This document shows, piece by piece, positions 25,003 to 34,345 of a DNA stretch of 64,000 nt. The notes under the pieces were generated by a model. The model was not told the DNA's origin and ran no database searches. It saw only the letters and a program-made list of their open reading frames with translations. The stretch is from Longispora sp047121295. GTDB lineage: Bacteria > Actinomycetota > Actinomycetes > Mycobacteriales > Micromonosporaceae. Made by a program: the position numbers and the translations under genes. The stretch is taken from positions 248,001-312,000 of the forward strand of contig NZ_CP139447.1 of the NCBI RefSeq assembly GCF_047121295.1. Reading direction: 5' to 3'. Numbering within the stretch: the stretch's first letter is position 1; each line of letters begins with the position of its first letter.

Positions 25003-26853
25003 TCAGACTGCGCCACTATCGGTCTTCCGACACGCTGGCTGGAAGGGGCACTCCCCGCACTTCGAACCCGTCGGCCTGCACACCGTGGTTCCCACCAGTC
25101 GGATGGCGGCCATCCGGGCAGGTGCGCTGTCCCCAGACCCCACCAGTTTGGACAGGTCCAGTCGACCGGCCGTTCGCCGATTGGTGGTCTCCGACTCGCT
25201 ACCTATCACCCGTGACGCGACGCGTACCGATGGCTGACTGGTCTCCAGCACATCATCCCCGGCGAGTAGAAAGAACAGGTCGGATTCGGCAGGTCGGAGT
25301 TCCAGGTATTCCGCGAGTTTGGCCGACTGGCTCCAGGGAACCGGCCCTCCGATAAACTGTGCGAACCGCTCCACCGCAGCGCGCACGAGCCGTGTGTTCT
25401 GGCGCGCCAAGATCTTCTCGAGCGTGGCGGTGTCGATCTCGACTGTTCCCCGCACCGGTTCGAGCGCGTCACCCAGCCCTGGTGTGCCACGAAGCATCGC
25501 AACCAGGGCGGCGACAGCCGGAGTCACCCCCTCACCGGGGATCAGGTACCAGTTGTCGCCCTTGCGCTGCCAAGCCGCCCACTTGGCAAGCCTGGTGCGA
25601 ATCGCCCGCCAGTCTCGGTCCTCAGCTTCCTCGGCTGCGACGTTCTCCTTTGTCGGGGTGAGCGCGCGTGCCGCAGCTTCCCCCAGCATCGGGGGTACCG
25701 CATTGCCGATCTGCCGGAAGGCATCACTTCGGGTGCCCGCGAACCGGAACCAGTCCGGGAAGGTCTGGATGCGCGCCGCCTCACGTACGGTCAGCGTGCG
25801 GGCTTCCTCCGGGTGGATGTACCAGTAGCCGTCCTTGGCGATATGCGCCGTGATGGACCTGCTGACGTACTCCCAGTCGAGGCGTTTGTACTTGTCGTCG
25901 AACGTGTCTGCCCTGTATCGACGGAGATGCTCTGGGATGTCTGAGTACAGCGTCTTCGAGGTCATCCCCGCGAAGGCTTCCCGATCGTCGTCTCGCACGG
26001 GCCTGGTCATGTGGTCGTGAACGACCCCGGGCTCTGCCCCCTTGCGCATGCGCTTCGCGAACGGGGACAACCGGCCACCTCGGTGTTCGAGGCGGCGGTC
26101 ACCTGTCGTCTCTCCCAGCCGGGGGAGGTCACTGATCGCCTGTCGGAGAGTCGTCTCCTTCTCGACCTTGTCGGGCCAGGTGAAGCTCGCCCCGTCTCGC
26201 CGAGCTAACAGGATCATGCGTTGGCGGTGCTGGGGCACTCCGAACTGCCAGGCATCGACGAGCTGCACCTCTGTCAGGTAACCGGCGCGTTCAAGGCGGT
26301 CGACAATCGTGCGAACGACGCGCAGGTCGTCGCCGAGGGCCATGTCCGGGACGTTCTCCATCAGGACGGCCCGAGGTTTGACCTTCTCAACAACCTCAAC
26401 GAAGGCCCGCCAGAGCTCCTTCCGGTGGTCGATGGCATCCCGGGTGCCCGCATCGACGAGGCTGCGAATCTTGCTGCGTCCAGCGCGACTGAATGGCTGG
26501 CAGGGCGGACCGCCCGCCACGAGGTCGATCTTGACCTTCCTGAGCATCGCAATCAGCTCGTCGAGAGACTCTCTGTCCCCGAGGTCCACGTCCAACGCCA
26601 CGCCCGGAAAGTTCGCGTGGTGGGTCTTGAGCGCCTTCTCGTCGTGGTCCACGGAGGCTGCCACTGTCCAGCCTGCCTCCGTGATGCCGAGGCTGAGCCC
26701 GCCTGCGCCTGAGAACAGGTCAATCGCAAGGCGAGCGCCGCTCGCCCTGTGCATCTCGCACCACTCGACGAAGGTCTCCTTGGTGCAGCCATCAGTGCGT
26801 TCGGCCAGCTTCAGGTCGTCACTGCGCAACAGCTTGACGCCGTAGAAGCTCAC
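25003..26853 (-). CDS. dcm: DNA (cytosine-5) methyltransferase with endonuclease III-like FeS tail
   Basis: This 616-residue enzyme has the C5 methyltransferase motifs in order: motif I AIDLFSGAGGLSLG (43-56), the catalytic GGPPCQPFS (Cys118), ENVPD, QHRQRMILLARR and a final FRQIGNAVPP. After residue about 430 a second region of 180 residues ends in four cysteines (592, 599, 602, 608) spaced C-x6-C-x2-C-x5-C. This is the iron-sulphur loop spacing of endonuclease III and MutY. The stretch SQPSVRVASRVIG may align with the helix that carries the catalytic aspartate there, but no Asp is present. It would methylate an unknown target in the island. The start is GTG 26853, with GGAGGG and GAGG upstream; Vsr converges on it. 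Confidence 0.9.
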   Translation of the reverse strand: MSFYGVKLLRSDDLKLAERTDGCTKETFVEWCEMHRASGARLAIDLFSGAGGLSLGITEAGWTVAASVDHDEKALKTHHANFPGVALDVDLGDRESLDELIAMLRKVKIDLVAGGPPCQPFSRAGRSKIRSLVDAGTRDAIDHRKELWRAFVEVVEKVKPRAVLMENVPDMALGDDLRVVRTIVDRLERAGYLTEVQLVDAWQFGVPQHRQRMILLARRDGASFTWPDKVEKETTLRQAISDLPRLGETTGDRRLEHRGGRLSPFAKRMRKGAEPGVVHDHMTRPVRDDDREAFAGMTSKTLYSDIPEHLRRYRADTFDDKYKRLDWEYVSRSITAHIAKDGYWYIHPEEARTLTVREAARIQTFPDWFRFAGTRSDAFRQIGNAVPPMLGEAAARALTPTKENVAAEEAEDRDWRAIRTRLAKWAAWQRKGDNWYLIPGEGVTPAVAALVAMLRGTPGLGDALEPVRGTVEIDTATLEKILARQNTRLVRAAVERFAQFIGGPVPWSQSAKLAEYLELRPAESDLFFLLAGDDVLETSQPSVRVASRVIGSESETTNRRTAGRLDLSKLVGSGDSAPARMAAIRLVGTTVCRPTGSKCGECPFQPACRKTDSGAV

Positions 26854-27184
26854 CCGAACCTCATCCCTCCGCGCGGCCGATGTCTGGCCACCCAAGCCCA
26901 AGTCATTCGAGCACATGTGCGAAACATGCCCCTGGAAGGGCACTCTACCGGGCATGATCGCCCCACGGAATCACCATTGACGGGCGCGTGTCAAAGACCA
27001 CCAGTCCGATATTGTGCCGCATCCCCGGTCAGGCCGCGACGTCAGGTTGTCGAACACTTCCGACCTCGATGACTGTCCTGCGGCGGGATAGGCCGAGACC
27101 TCCGTCAACGGTGCAGTCAGATTTCGGTCACCGTCGATCACGCAGGCCGGATTCTTCCGGACCGGCACCGTATGCTGCGAAGCG

Positions 27185-28684
27185 ATGACAGAAAGGGGAC
27201 TGTCCCAGATGGAAAGGCCAGGCGGCAGCTCGGCACCGCCTCATGCCGCCGCGCTTGTCGAATCGCTTCGTGCCATTGGATATCACCTGCCAACCGCAGT
27301 AGCCGACCTCATCGACAACAGCATCACCGCCGCGGCACGAAACATCAGGGTCGAGTTCAACTCGGACCCTGGTAGAGCCTGGGTCGCCGTCATCGACGAC
27401 GGCGTAGGCATGAGCGAGGACGACCTCCAGGAGGCCATGCGGCTGGGCACGTCAGGCCCCCATGCACTTAGGCAGCCCCGCGACCTCGGACGATTCGGCC
27501 TCGGGCTGAAAACCGCCTCGTTCTCACAGGCACGCAGACTCACAGTAGTCACTCGGACGGCAGGTGGATCCGCATCATGCCGAACGTGGGACCTTGACCT
27601 CGTTGCCGAACTGGACGACTGGCACCTGCTCGACTCACTCGACGCAGAGGCTGCAGCCATCATGGCTGATCTGGATATTCCCACCCCCGGAACTGCGGTG
27701 TTGTGGCGGACCCCTGACCGCTGCGGAGAGGGTGCCCACCTGCGGGAGGGCATGGCCGCAGTTCGTGACCACCTTGCGGCGGTGTTCGGCCGCTACCTTC
27801 AGCACAGTCGACTGCAGATCTCCGTGGGTGGGCAGACGATCAACCCCTGGGATCCCTTTCTCGCGACCAACCCCGCAACCCAGGATCTGGGAACCGAGGT
27901 GCTCGGAGCGGGGGAGCTGCTGACGAAGATCACCCCCTACGTGCTGCCACACCCCTCACGGTTGACAGCGGCCGACTCCGCCAAGGCAGGAGGCCCGACC
28001 GGTTGGCACACTGGCCAAGGCTTCTACATCTACCGGGGTGACAGGCTTCTGACACTCGGTGGATGGCTCGGTCTTCGCGGCCTGGCGAGGTCACCACAAG
28101 CACGCCTGGCCCGTATCGCCGTGGACATCAGCACCGAGGCAGATCACGCCTGGCAGGTGGACATTCGGAAGTCCAGCGTCCGGCCCCCGGACAACCTCCG
28201 CAGCCGGCTTCGCGAGCTGGCTGACCATGCACGCGCTCGGTCCGAGCAGGTCTTCAGGCACCGCGGCTCGCCGCTGTCCACCGGAGGGCGCGACCCGAGA
28301 AGCCCCACGTTCGTGTGGCACCAACACAGTCAGCGCGGCCGACTCGGCTATCGCGTCAACCGGGAACACCCCGTTGTGGCATCCGCCCTGAACGGCCAGG
28401 ACGGGACGGCCGTCGAGTCGGTACTTCGCCTCGTGGAAGAGACGATTCCCATCGGCCTGATAGCGGTCGAGGCGTCGGACGCACCGGACCGCACTCCTCA
28501 GGTCCCACTCGACGGCGCCAAACCCACGGAGATCGCTGCCCTACTCGCCACAATCATCGCGGGGCTGCCCAAAGACCCGGCCCCACGCGCAGCCCTCCTG
28601 ACGGCACTCAGCCAGGTCGAGCCTTTCAACCGGTACCCCGAGCTTGTCCAGGAACACATCGAAGGAGCACGTGGTGTCCGTTGA
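27185..28684 (+). CDS. GHKL ATPase of the MORC/paraMORC type
   Basis: This 499-residue protein has a Bergerat-fold ATPase domain: ADLIDNSITAA (N box, residues 40-50), VIDDGVGM (70-76) and the lid/G2 motif GRFGLGLKTASFS (102-114). The downstream part (to about 330) resembles the S5-like domain of GHL ATPases. It is not a histidine kinase because no H box is present. Prokaryotic MORC-like ATPases were linked to restriction-modification-like loci with Z1 helicases and nucleases by Iyer, Abhiman and Aravind (2008), and this locus follows that pattern. The ATG at 27185 begins a four-gene operon; its end overlaps the Z1 gene. It diverges from the methyltransferase, about 330 bases apart. Confidence 0.85.
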   Translation: MTERGLSQMERPGGSSAPPHAAALVESLRAIGYHLPTAVADLIDNSITAAARNIRVEFNSDPGRAWVAVIDDGVGMSEDDLQEAMRLGTSGPHALRQPRDLGRFGLGLKTASFSQARRLTVVTRTAGGSASCRTWDLDLVAELDDWHLLDSLDAEAAAIMADLDIPTPGTAVLWRTPDRCGEGAHLREGMAAVRDHLAAVFGRYLQHSRLQISVGGQTINPWDPFLATNPATQDLGTEVLGAGELLTKITPYVLPHPSRLTAADSAKAGGPTGWHTGQGFYIYRGDRLLTLGGWLGLRGLARSPQARLARIAVDISTEADHAWQVDIRKSSVRPPDNLRSRLRELADHARARSEQVFRHRGSPLSTGGRDPRSPTFVWHQHSQRGRLGYRVNREHPVVASALNGQDGTAVESVLRLVEETIPIGLIAVEASDAPDRTPQVPLDGAKPTEIAALLATIIAGLPKDPAPRAALLTALSQVEPFNRYPELVQEHIEGARGVR

Positions 28685-31499
28685 CCCGACAGCGCTCGCG
28701 CTCGCCATGGCCGAGAAGATGATGCTGGCGGTGTCACGTGACGAACGGACTCTCGACCGCCTCCAGGAGACAGCCGAGACAGCAGGCAGAGCAGCCTCGG
28801 CCATCGGCGAGGTCGATCTCCCGCAGCTGGTCGCCGAACTCAAAGCCCGATTCGTGGTGTGGGTCCCCCGTGAGGTGACTGTCAGCGATCCGCGAAAGCA
28901 CCAGCCGTGGTACTCCGAGCATCGGGAGAAGATCTCCTTCGACTACTGGCGCCGCTATGAGACCTGGCTGAGCGAGAAAGCCGGATGGCGTCCGCAAACC
29001 GTTGAAGCCCTTCACGAGACCACTGAGCGTGTCCTGGACCTCCTGGAGAACCCGGCCCGGCCCGGACCGTGGGACGTGCACGGGCTGGTCTACGGCCAGG
29101 TGCAGTCTGGGAAAACTGCCAACTACACGGGCACGATCTGCAAGGCTGTCGACGCCGGCTACCAGGTCATCATCGTCCTCACCGGAGTCCACGAAAGCCT
29201 CCGCACGCAAACCCAGACCCGGCTTGACATGGAGTTCCTTGGATTCAACAGTAAGGTTACCCGAACCCCTGCCGAAGGCGGAGGGCTCGGCCAGATTGGC
29301 GTCGGCGCCCTGGGACTCACCCCACCATCGGTCCCCTGTTTCTCCCTCACGAGCACAGAACAGGACTTCACCACCCGGGTATTCGAAAGCAGTTCGGTCG
29401 ACCTCCGCAGAGTCCGGCTCCTCGTGGTGGCCAAGAAACACAAGAGCATCCTGGAGAACCTCGCCACCTGGCTCGACAACTTCTGCGAGCAGCAGGGCGA
29501 CGGACGGCGCATCATCGCTGATGCTCCGCTCCTATTGATCGATGATGAGGCGGACAACGCCTCGATCGACACCAGAAAGGCCAAGAACGGTAGCCACAGC
29601 GACCCCGATCATGATCCCACTGCAATCAATCGGGCCGTCCGAAATCTGCTGAGGCTCTTCGACAAGAGCGTCTACCTGGGCTACACGGCGACACCCTTCG
29701 GGAACATCTTCATCCCACACGACACCGATCATCCTGAGTACGGACCGGACCTGTTCCCGGCAAGCTTCATCCTCGCGCTGCGGCCACCCTCGAACTACTG
29801 CGGTCCGGAGATGGTGTTCGGGCTGGAGGATCCGACATCAGCCGAGGTTCGCCAACCGCTTCCGATCATTCGGGTCGTGGACGACCAGGAGCCCTGGATC
29901 CACAACGGACATAAGAAGGGGCACCGGCCGGCATCCCGGCTCCCTGGCTCCCTGGTGGAAGCCATTGATGCGTTCATCCTGTCCACGGCCGTCCGACAGG
30001 TTCGCGCCCAGCGCCCAGGAGGCCGCCTCGGGCACAGCTCGATGCTGATCCACGTCACCCGATGGACGGACACGCAGGGGGCGGTCGTGAAACAGGTGCG
30101 CCACCACCTCGCCCACATGCAGGACACCTGGGGAGACCGTGGGACTGCGGGAACCGCACTACGCCGCCGCTTGTCCAAACTGTGGCGGGAGGACTTCGAG
30201 CGCACTCAGGCGACCCTCACGGCACGCGACGACATAGGGGACTCGGTGGGTGACCCCGTCACCCTGAACCAGGTGCTGGAGCGGATCCCCGATGTACTGG
30301 CAGAAACAGCCGCCGGGGTGAAGGCCATCAACGGAACTGCCGAGGATGTTCTCGACTACAGGTCGTCAGCTCCCGCAACAGTGGTAGCGGTAGGCGGCGA
30401 CAAGCTGTCCCGAGGCCTGACCCTCGAGGGTCTAACCGTGTCCTACTATCTGCGGGCTTCAAGCACCTACGACACCCTGCTGCAGATGGGCCGCTGGTTC
30501 GGATACCGCCCCGGCTACCTTGATGTCACTCGCCTCTACACCACCCAGGAACTGGTTGACTACTACGTGCACATCACGCGCGCCAATCGCGATTTGATGG
30601 ACGTGGTCAGTGCCGTTGCCGAACAGGGCCTGACGCCGGTCGACGTCGGACTGCGGGTCATCGACGGCTATGGGCGTCTGCAGGTGACCGCCTCGGCGAA
30701 GATGCGAGCCTCCAAGCAGGTCACCTTCACGTTCTCCGGGGTTCGCGCCGAGACGCTGGTCATGAAGACTGACGACGGCTCGACAACAACGAACAACCGG
30801 CAACTCCACGAGATTGTCCAGGCTATCGTCGACTACCCGGAGGTTCCACGCGAGTCACGCAAGAGTTCCCAGGGGATCTTCCGACAGGATGTGCCGCCGG
30901 AGATCGTGACCACGTTCCTCAACGGCTTTGAAGCCTCCTCAAGTAACGAACAGGCGACCCCTGACCTCCTCGTCGAGTACATCGAGGCGCAGAAACGCAA
31001 AGGCGAGCTGGTTCGGTGGACGGTCGCCATCGTCGCAGGCTCGTCAAAAAAGACGGACCTGCTCGCGGGCGTGAAGCTGCCTCGCGTGCTTCGCAACAAG
31101 TACAGCGGTACGTCCGCTCCAGGCGAGAGCCACAAGGTCGGCGTTCTCGTCAACCCGATGGACGAAGCCATCGGGTTGACGACAGACCAGTACGACATGG
31201 CGCAGCGGGCCACTGAGGCCGACTTCCGGAGCCGCGCCGACCCACGGACACCCAAGCGACCCAGCGGAACTGCACTGCGACGACGCCGTGATCCTGCAGA
31301 GGGCCTCCTCGTCATCTACCGGGTGGACCCTGGAACTGGCGCGGACGATGATCCGCCGATCGTCGGCTACAGCCTGTCGTTCCCGACGTCGGAAAGGGCA
31401 CAACACCTCAAGTACCGTGCCAACCAGAAGTTCATCGAGAAGCTGGTCGCCAGTGCCCACGCCGACGAGGTCGGCGAGCCCGAGGAGAACCAAGAGTGA
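28674..31499 (+). CDS. Z1 domain superfamily II helicase-like ATPase
   Basis: This 941-residue protein has Walker A YGQVQSGKTANYTG, Walker B LLIDDEADNAS, the motif III-like YLGYTATPFGNI and a C-terminal RecA-like domain with GGDKLSRGLTLEGL and the arginine-finger region LLQMGRWFGYRPGY. This order matches Z1-containing helicase-like proteins of MORC-type restriction loci. The N-terminal 130 residues are mainly helical. It probably remodels or translocates on DNA for the nuclease partner. The GTG at 28674 is preferred because GAAGGAG ends seven bases upstream, inside the preceding gene; a GTG three bases earlier is also possible. It overlaps the next gene by four bases (GTGA). Confidence 0.88.
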   Translation: MSVDPTALALAMAEKMMLAVSRDERTLDRLQETAETAGRAASAIGEVDLPQLVAELKARFVVWVPREVTVSDPRKHQPWYSEHREKISFDYWRRYETWLSEKAGWRPQTVEALHETTERVLDLLENPARPGPWDVHGLVYGQVQSGKTANYTGTICKAVDAGYQVIIVLTGVHESLRTQTQTRLDMEFLGFNSKVTRTPAEGGGLGQIGVGALGLTPPSVPCFSLTSTEQDFTTRVFESSSVDLRRVRLLVVAKKHKSILENLATWLDNFCEQQGDGRRIIADAPLLLIDDEADNASIDTRKAKNGSHSDPDHDPTAINRAVRNLLRLFDKSVYLGYTATPFGNIFIPHDTDHPEYGPDLFPASFILALRPPSNYCGPEMVFGLEDPTSAEVRQPLPIIRVVDDQEPWIHNGHKKGHRPASRLPGSLVEAIDAFILSTAVRQVRAQRPGGRLGHSSMLIHVTRWTDTQGAVVKQVRHHLAHMQDTWGDRGTAGTALRRRLSKLWREDFERTQATLTARDDIGDSVGDPVTLNQVLERIPDVLAETAAGVKAINGTAEDVLDYRSSAPATVVAVGGDKLSRGLTLEGLTVSYYLRASSTYDTLLQMGRWFGYRPGYLDVTRLYTTQELVDYYVHITRANRDLMDVVSAVAEQGLTPVDVGLRVIDGYGRLQVTASAKMRASKQVTFTFSGVRAETLVMKTDDGSTTTNNRQLHEIVQAIVDYPEVPRESRKSSQGIFRQDVPPEIVTTFLNGFEASSSNEQATPDLLVEYIEAQKRKGELVRWTVAIVAGSSKKTDLLAGVKLPRVLRNKYSGTSAPGESHKVGVLVNPMDEAIGLTTDQYDMAQRATEADFRSRADPRTPKRPSGTALRRRRDPAEGLLVIYRVDPGTGADDDPPIVGYSLSFPTSERAQHLKYRANQKFIEKLVASAHADEVGEPEENQE

Positions 31500-32494
31500 C
31501 CGCTCCCACCCCTCAGGCCATCGCCAGTCTCTTCGAGGAAATGGAAGCGTCACCGCCCGAAGGGCCGATCACCGCGAGCCGGGGCCTGCTCCCCGGGCGC
31601 AAGAACATCGAGATCAGTCTTGAGCTGCGCTTCCCTGAGCGCCACAGAGCCCTGACTGTGCGCACGCCCGCCGTACGTGAGACCCGTGAGCTGCTCGTGA
31701 CCGCAGGCGTGCGCTGCCGGTCGAGGAGCGGAGTTGTGGAGGTCGTCGCCGAGCCAACTGCCGACAGTGAGATTTTCTGCACCCTCATCTCCGACCTCGT
31801 CCGCTTCCTCGAAACAGCGCAGAGTCCTTCTGCCGCTGTGGTTCGGCGCATTCGGACGTGGCAACAGATGCTCGCGGCCGGATTGAAGACCGGTATGTCA
31901 GCCGAGGCTCGGCTGGGGCTGGTCGGAGAACTCCTCGTGCTACGCGAGATCGGGCTGCCGGTATGCGGACACGTCGCGCTGGAAGCATGGACCGGTCCCA
32001 TGGGGACCCCGTACGACTTCCAACTCGGTGCATTCGCCCTTGAGGTCAAGTGCGTATCGCACCGCACGCCCGAGAAGTGCCGGATCAGCAACGAGAACCA
32101 ACTCGACACCACCCAACTGGACAGCCTCACCCTCGTACACCAGACCGTCCGCACGTCGAATAACGAAGGGTTCTCCCTCCCGGAGATCATCGATGCCGTT
32201 CGCGCCGAGCCCAGCCTGGCCGAGCACCAGGTGTTGCTCGAGGAGCGTCTCCTGCGCGCAGGCTGGATCGAGGTGCACCGCGAGCAGTACGACCGAGAGC
32301 GTTTCAGCCTTGCGACGCGCCGGTGCTACGAGGTGGTCTCGGGCTTTCCCCGAATCACGCCTTCTGACCTTCCTCCCGGAGTCTGTTCGGTGAGTTACGA
32401 CCTTGATCTGGCCGACTGTTCGCCGTATCTCGTCGGCGAGCTTCACCTACGTCGTGCGCTGGGTGCCGTATCGAAGGGAACACCCAATGACTAG
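31496..32494 (+). CDS. PD-(D/E)XK motif nuclease
   Basis: This 332-residue protein has a restriction-endonuclease-like core: SAEARLGLVGELLVLREIG (the conserved glutamate helix), then PYDFQLGAFALEVKCVS, in which D...ExK forms the catalytic PD-(D/E)XK pattern, followed by a glutamine/asparagine-rich segment (NENQLDTTQLDSL). Its start overlaps the Z1 gene by four bases and its end overlaps the AIPR gene by eight, so the four proteins are made together. It is the most obvious DNA-cutting subunit of the island. Its specificity cannot be read. Confidence 0.85.
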   Translation: MTAPTPQAIASLFEEMEASPPEGPITASRGLLPGRKNIEISLELRFPERHRALTVRTPAVRETRELLVTAGVRCRSRSGVVEVVAEPTADSEIFCTLISDLVRFLETAQSPSAAVVRRIRTWQQMLAAGLKTGMSAEARLGLVGELLVLREIGLPVCGHVALEAWTGPMGTPYDFQLGAFALEVKCVSHRTPEKCRISNENQLDTTQLDSLTLVHQTVRTSNNEGFSLPEIIDAVRAEPSLAEHQVLLEERLLRAGWIEVHREQYDRERFSLATRRCYEVVSGFPRITPSDLPPGVCSVSYDLDLADCSPYLVGELHLRRALGAVSKGTPND

Positions 32495-34244
32495 GGACCG
32501 CGAGCTGCGGCAGTTCGCAGCCGAGCTACGGGCCGAAGCGCACCAGCGTCTCGCCGGCGAGCCCGAAACCATCGCGGGCAACATGTTCGTGCAGACAGTC
32601 GCAGCTCGGTTGTTCGAGGATGGTGCCCTTGAGAGTCTCGACGTCTGCTATCTCAGGCAGGCAGGAAGGCCGTCCCTGGAGATTTCGGGGTACGAACTGA
32701 GCCACAACGGCACAGTTCTGGACCTCGTAACCAGGCAGTGGGACCTGGACGGCGGAACGGTGCTCAAGAGTCAGGTCGACACGCTCTTCCGGCGCGCTGC
32801 AGCCTTTGCCGCGGCCTGCCGTGACGGGCTACACCGCAAACTTGAGGAAGCCGCACCTGCATTCGACATGGCACAGCGGATCAATGCTGAGTGGAGCCAG
32901 ATCCAGAGGATCCGAATCTTCCTGTTCACCGACGGTAAGACAACTCTGGACAGAGTCGAGGACGGGGTCGTGGCCGGGCTACCGGCCAGCTACCACATCT
33001 GGGACATCACCAGACTCCACCGGTTGGCTTCGTCCGGTCGGGTCCAGGAGGAAATCGTTATCGACCTTGAGGACATGGGCCAGACCGTGACCGTCCTCAA
33101 GTCGCCCGACCAGGCAGATGGCTATCACTGCCTGCTTGCGGTTCTCCCGGGACAGCTACTCGCGGACCTGTACGAGAAGCACCACGGTCGACTGCTCCAG
33201 CGCAACGTGCGCGCCTACCTCCAAGCCCGTGGCAAGGTCAACAAAGCGATCCATGCCACCGTCCGCCAAGAGCCGGGCCGGTTCTTGGCCTACAACAACG
33301 GTATCTCCGCGACTGCGACCCACGTTGAACTGGATCATGACGACCCCCGGGGCACGGTTCTCAAGAGCATCCGCGATCTGCAGATAGTCAACGGGGGCCA
33401 GACGACCGCCGCGCTCCATCATGTTCGGGACACTGCGGACCTCTCCGACGTGTACGTGATGGCGAAGATCACCGTAGTTCCGGAGGAGCGGCTCGACGAA
33501 CTCGTCCCGATGATCTCGCGGTACGCGAACTCCCAGAACGTCATCCGTCCGGCCGACTTCGAGGCGAACGGCCCATTCCACATAGGGCTTGAGAGGGTTT
33601 CCCGGTCGGTCTGGGCGCCACCGCAGGGCGACTCCACCCGCCAGACCCGCTGGTACTACGAACGTGCCCGCGGGCAGTACCAGGTGGAGCGTGGCCGAAT
33701 GAAGAAGGCCCAACGCGACACCTTCGACCTCGAGCACCCGCCCACGCAACGATTCGAGAAGACGGATGCGGCAAAGTACGAGATGGCCTACCTCCAGCTC
33801 CCGCACAAGGTGAACCTCGGCGCGCAGAAGTGCTTCCAGGAGTGGACCCTCGACTGCAAGCTCGACGAGCGGGCGGAGCCCGATATCAAGTACTTCCACC
33901 ATCTTGTTGCCAAGGGCATCCTCTTCACCCAGATCCGGCAGCACATTCTCGACCTGAAGCTCGGCGGATACCCCGGTCAGACCGCAGCCTACGTAATGGC
34001 GCTGGTCGTTGAGCGTCTCGGTGGCGCTATGGATCTAGACCTCATCTGGCGCCTGCAGGACCTACCCGACGCCTTGGAGGCGGTCATCCCGAGAGTGACA
34101 GAACTCGTTCGAGAGATCATCATCCAGCCCCCAGGGTCAGCCAACGTCACGGAATGGTGCAAGAAGGAAGAGTGTTGGAACAGGGTCCGTGCTGTGAGTT
34201 GGACTGCGCCAACGGATCTGCTGGCTCTGTCCGCTGGAAGGTAG
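32487..34244 (+). CDS. AIPR family (abortive infection) protein
   Basis: This 585-residue protein carries the signature blocks of the AIPR family: GRFLAYNNGISATATHVELD and LQIVNGGQTTAALHHV in the middle, with ISRYANSQNVIRPADFEANG shortly after. AIPR proteins were named for links to abortive phage infection and are common next to Z1, PD-(D/E)XK and MORC-like genes. Their biochemical role is not established to my knowledge. The ATG at 32487 lies inside the end of the nuclease gene. It closes the operon. The N-terminal region (FRRAAAFAAACRDGLHRKLE) is helical. Confidence 0.88.
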   Translation: MTRDRELRQFAAELRAEAHQRLAGEPETIAGNMFVQTVAARLFEDGALESLDVCYLRQAGRPSLEISGYELSHNGTVLDLVTRQWDLDGGTVLKSQVDTLFRRAAAFAAACRDGLHRKLEEAAPAFDMAQRINAEWSQIQRIRIFLFTDGKTTLDRVEDGVVAGLPASYHIWDITRLHRLASSGRVQEEIVIDLEDMGQTVTVLKSPDQADGYHCLLAVLPGQLLADLYEKHHGRLLQRNVRAYLQARGKVNKAIHATVRQEPGRFLAYNNGISATATHVELDHDDPRGTVLKSIRDLQIVNGGQTTAALHHVRDTADLSDVYVMAKITVVPEERLDELVPMISRYANSQNVIRPADFEANGPFHIGLERVSRSVWAPPQGDSTRQTRWYYERARGQYQVERGRMKKAQRDTFDLEHPPTQRFEKTDAAKYEMAYLQLPHKVNLGAQKCFQEWTLDCKLDERAEPDIKYFHHLVAKGILFTQIRQHILDLKLGGYPGQTAAYVMALVVERLGGAMDLDLIWRLQDLPDALEAVIPRVTELVREIIIQPPGSANVTEWCKKEECWNRVRAVSWTAPTDLLALSAGR

Positions 34245-34345
34245 GCGTGTTTGGTCGACAGGGTCCGACAACCGTGGTCAAAAGCTGCGCACGTATGTCG
34301 ATGCTAGACGCCTTCCTGACGGCTCAAGTCGGATAGTCTCTTCTG

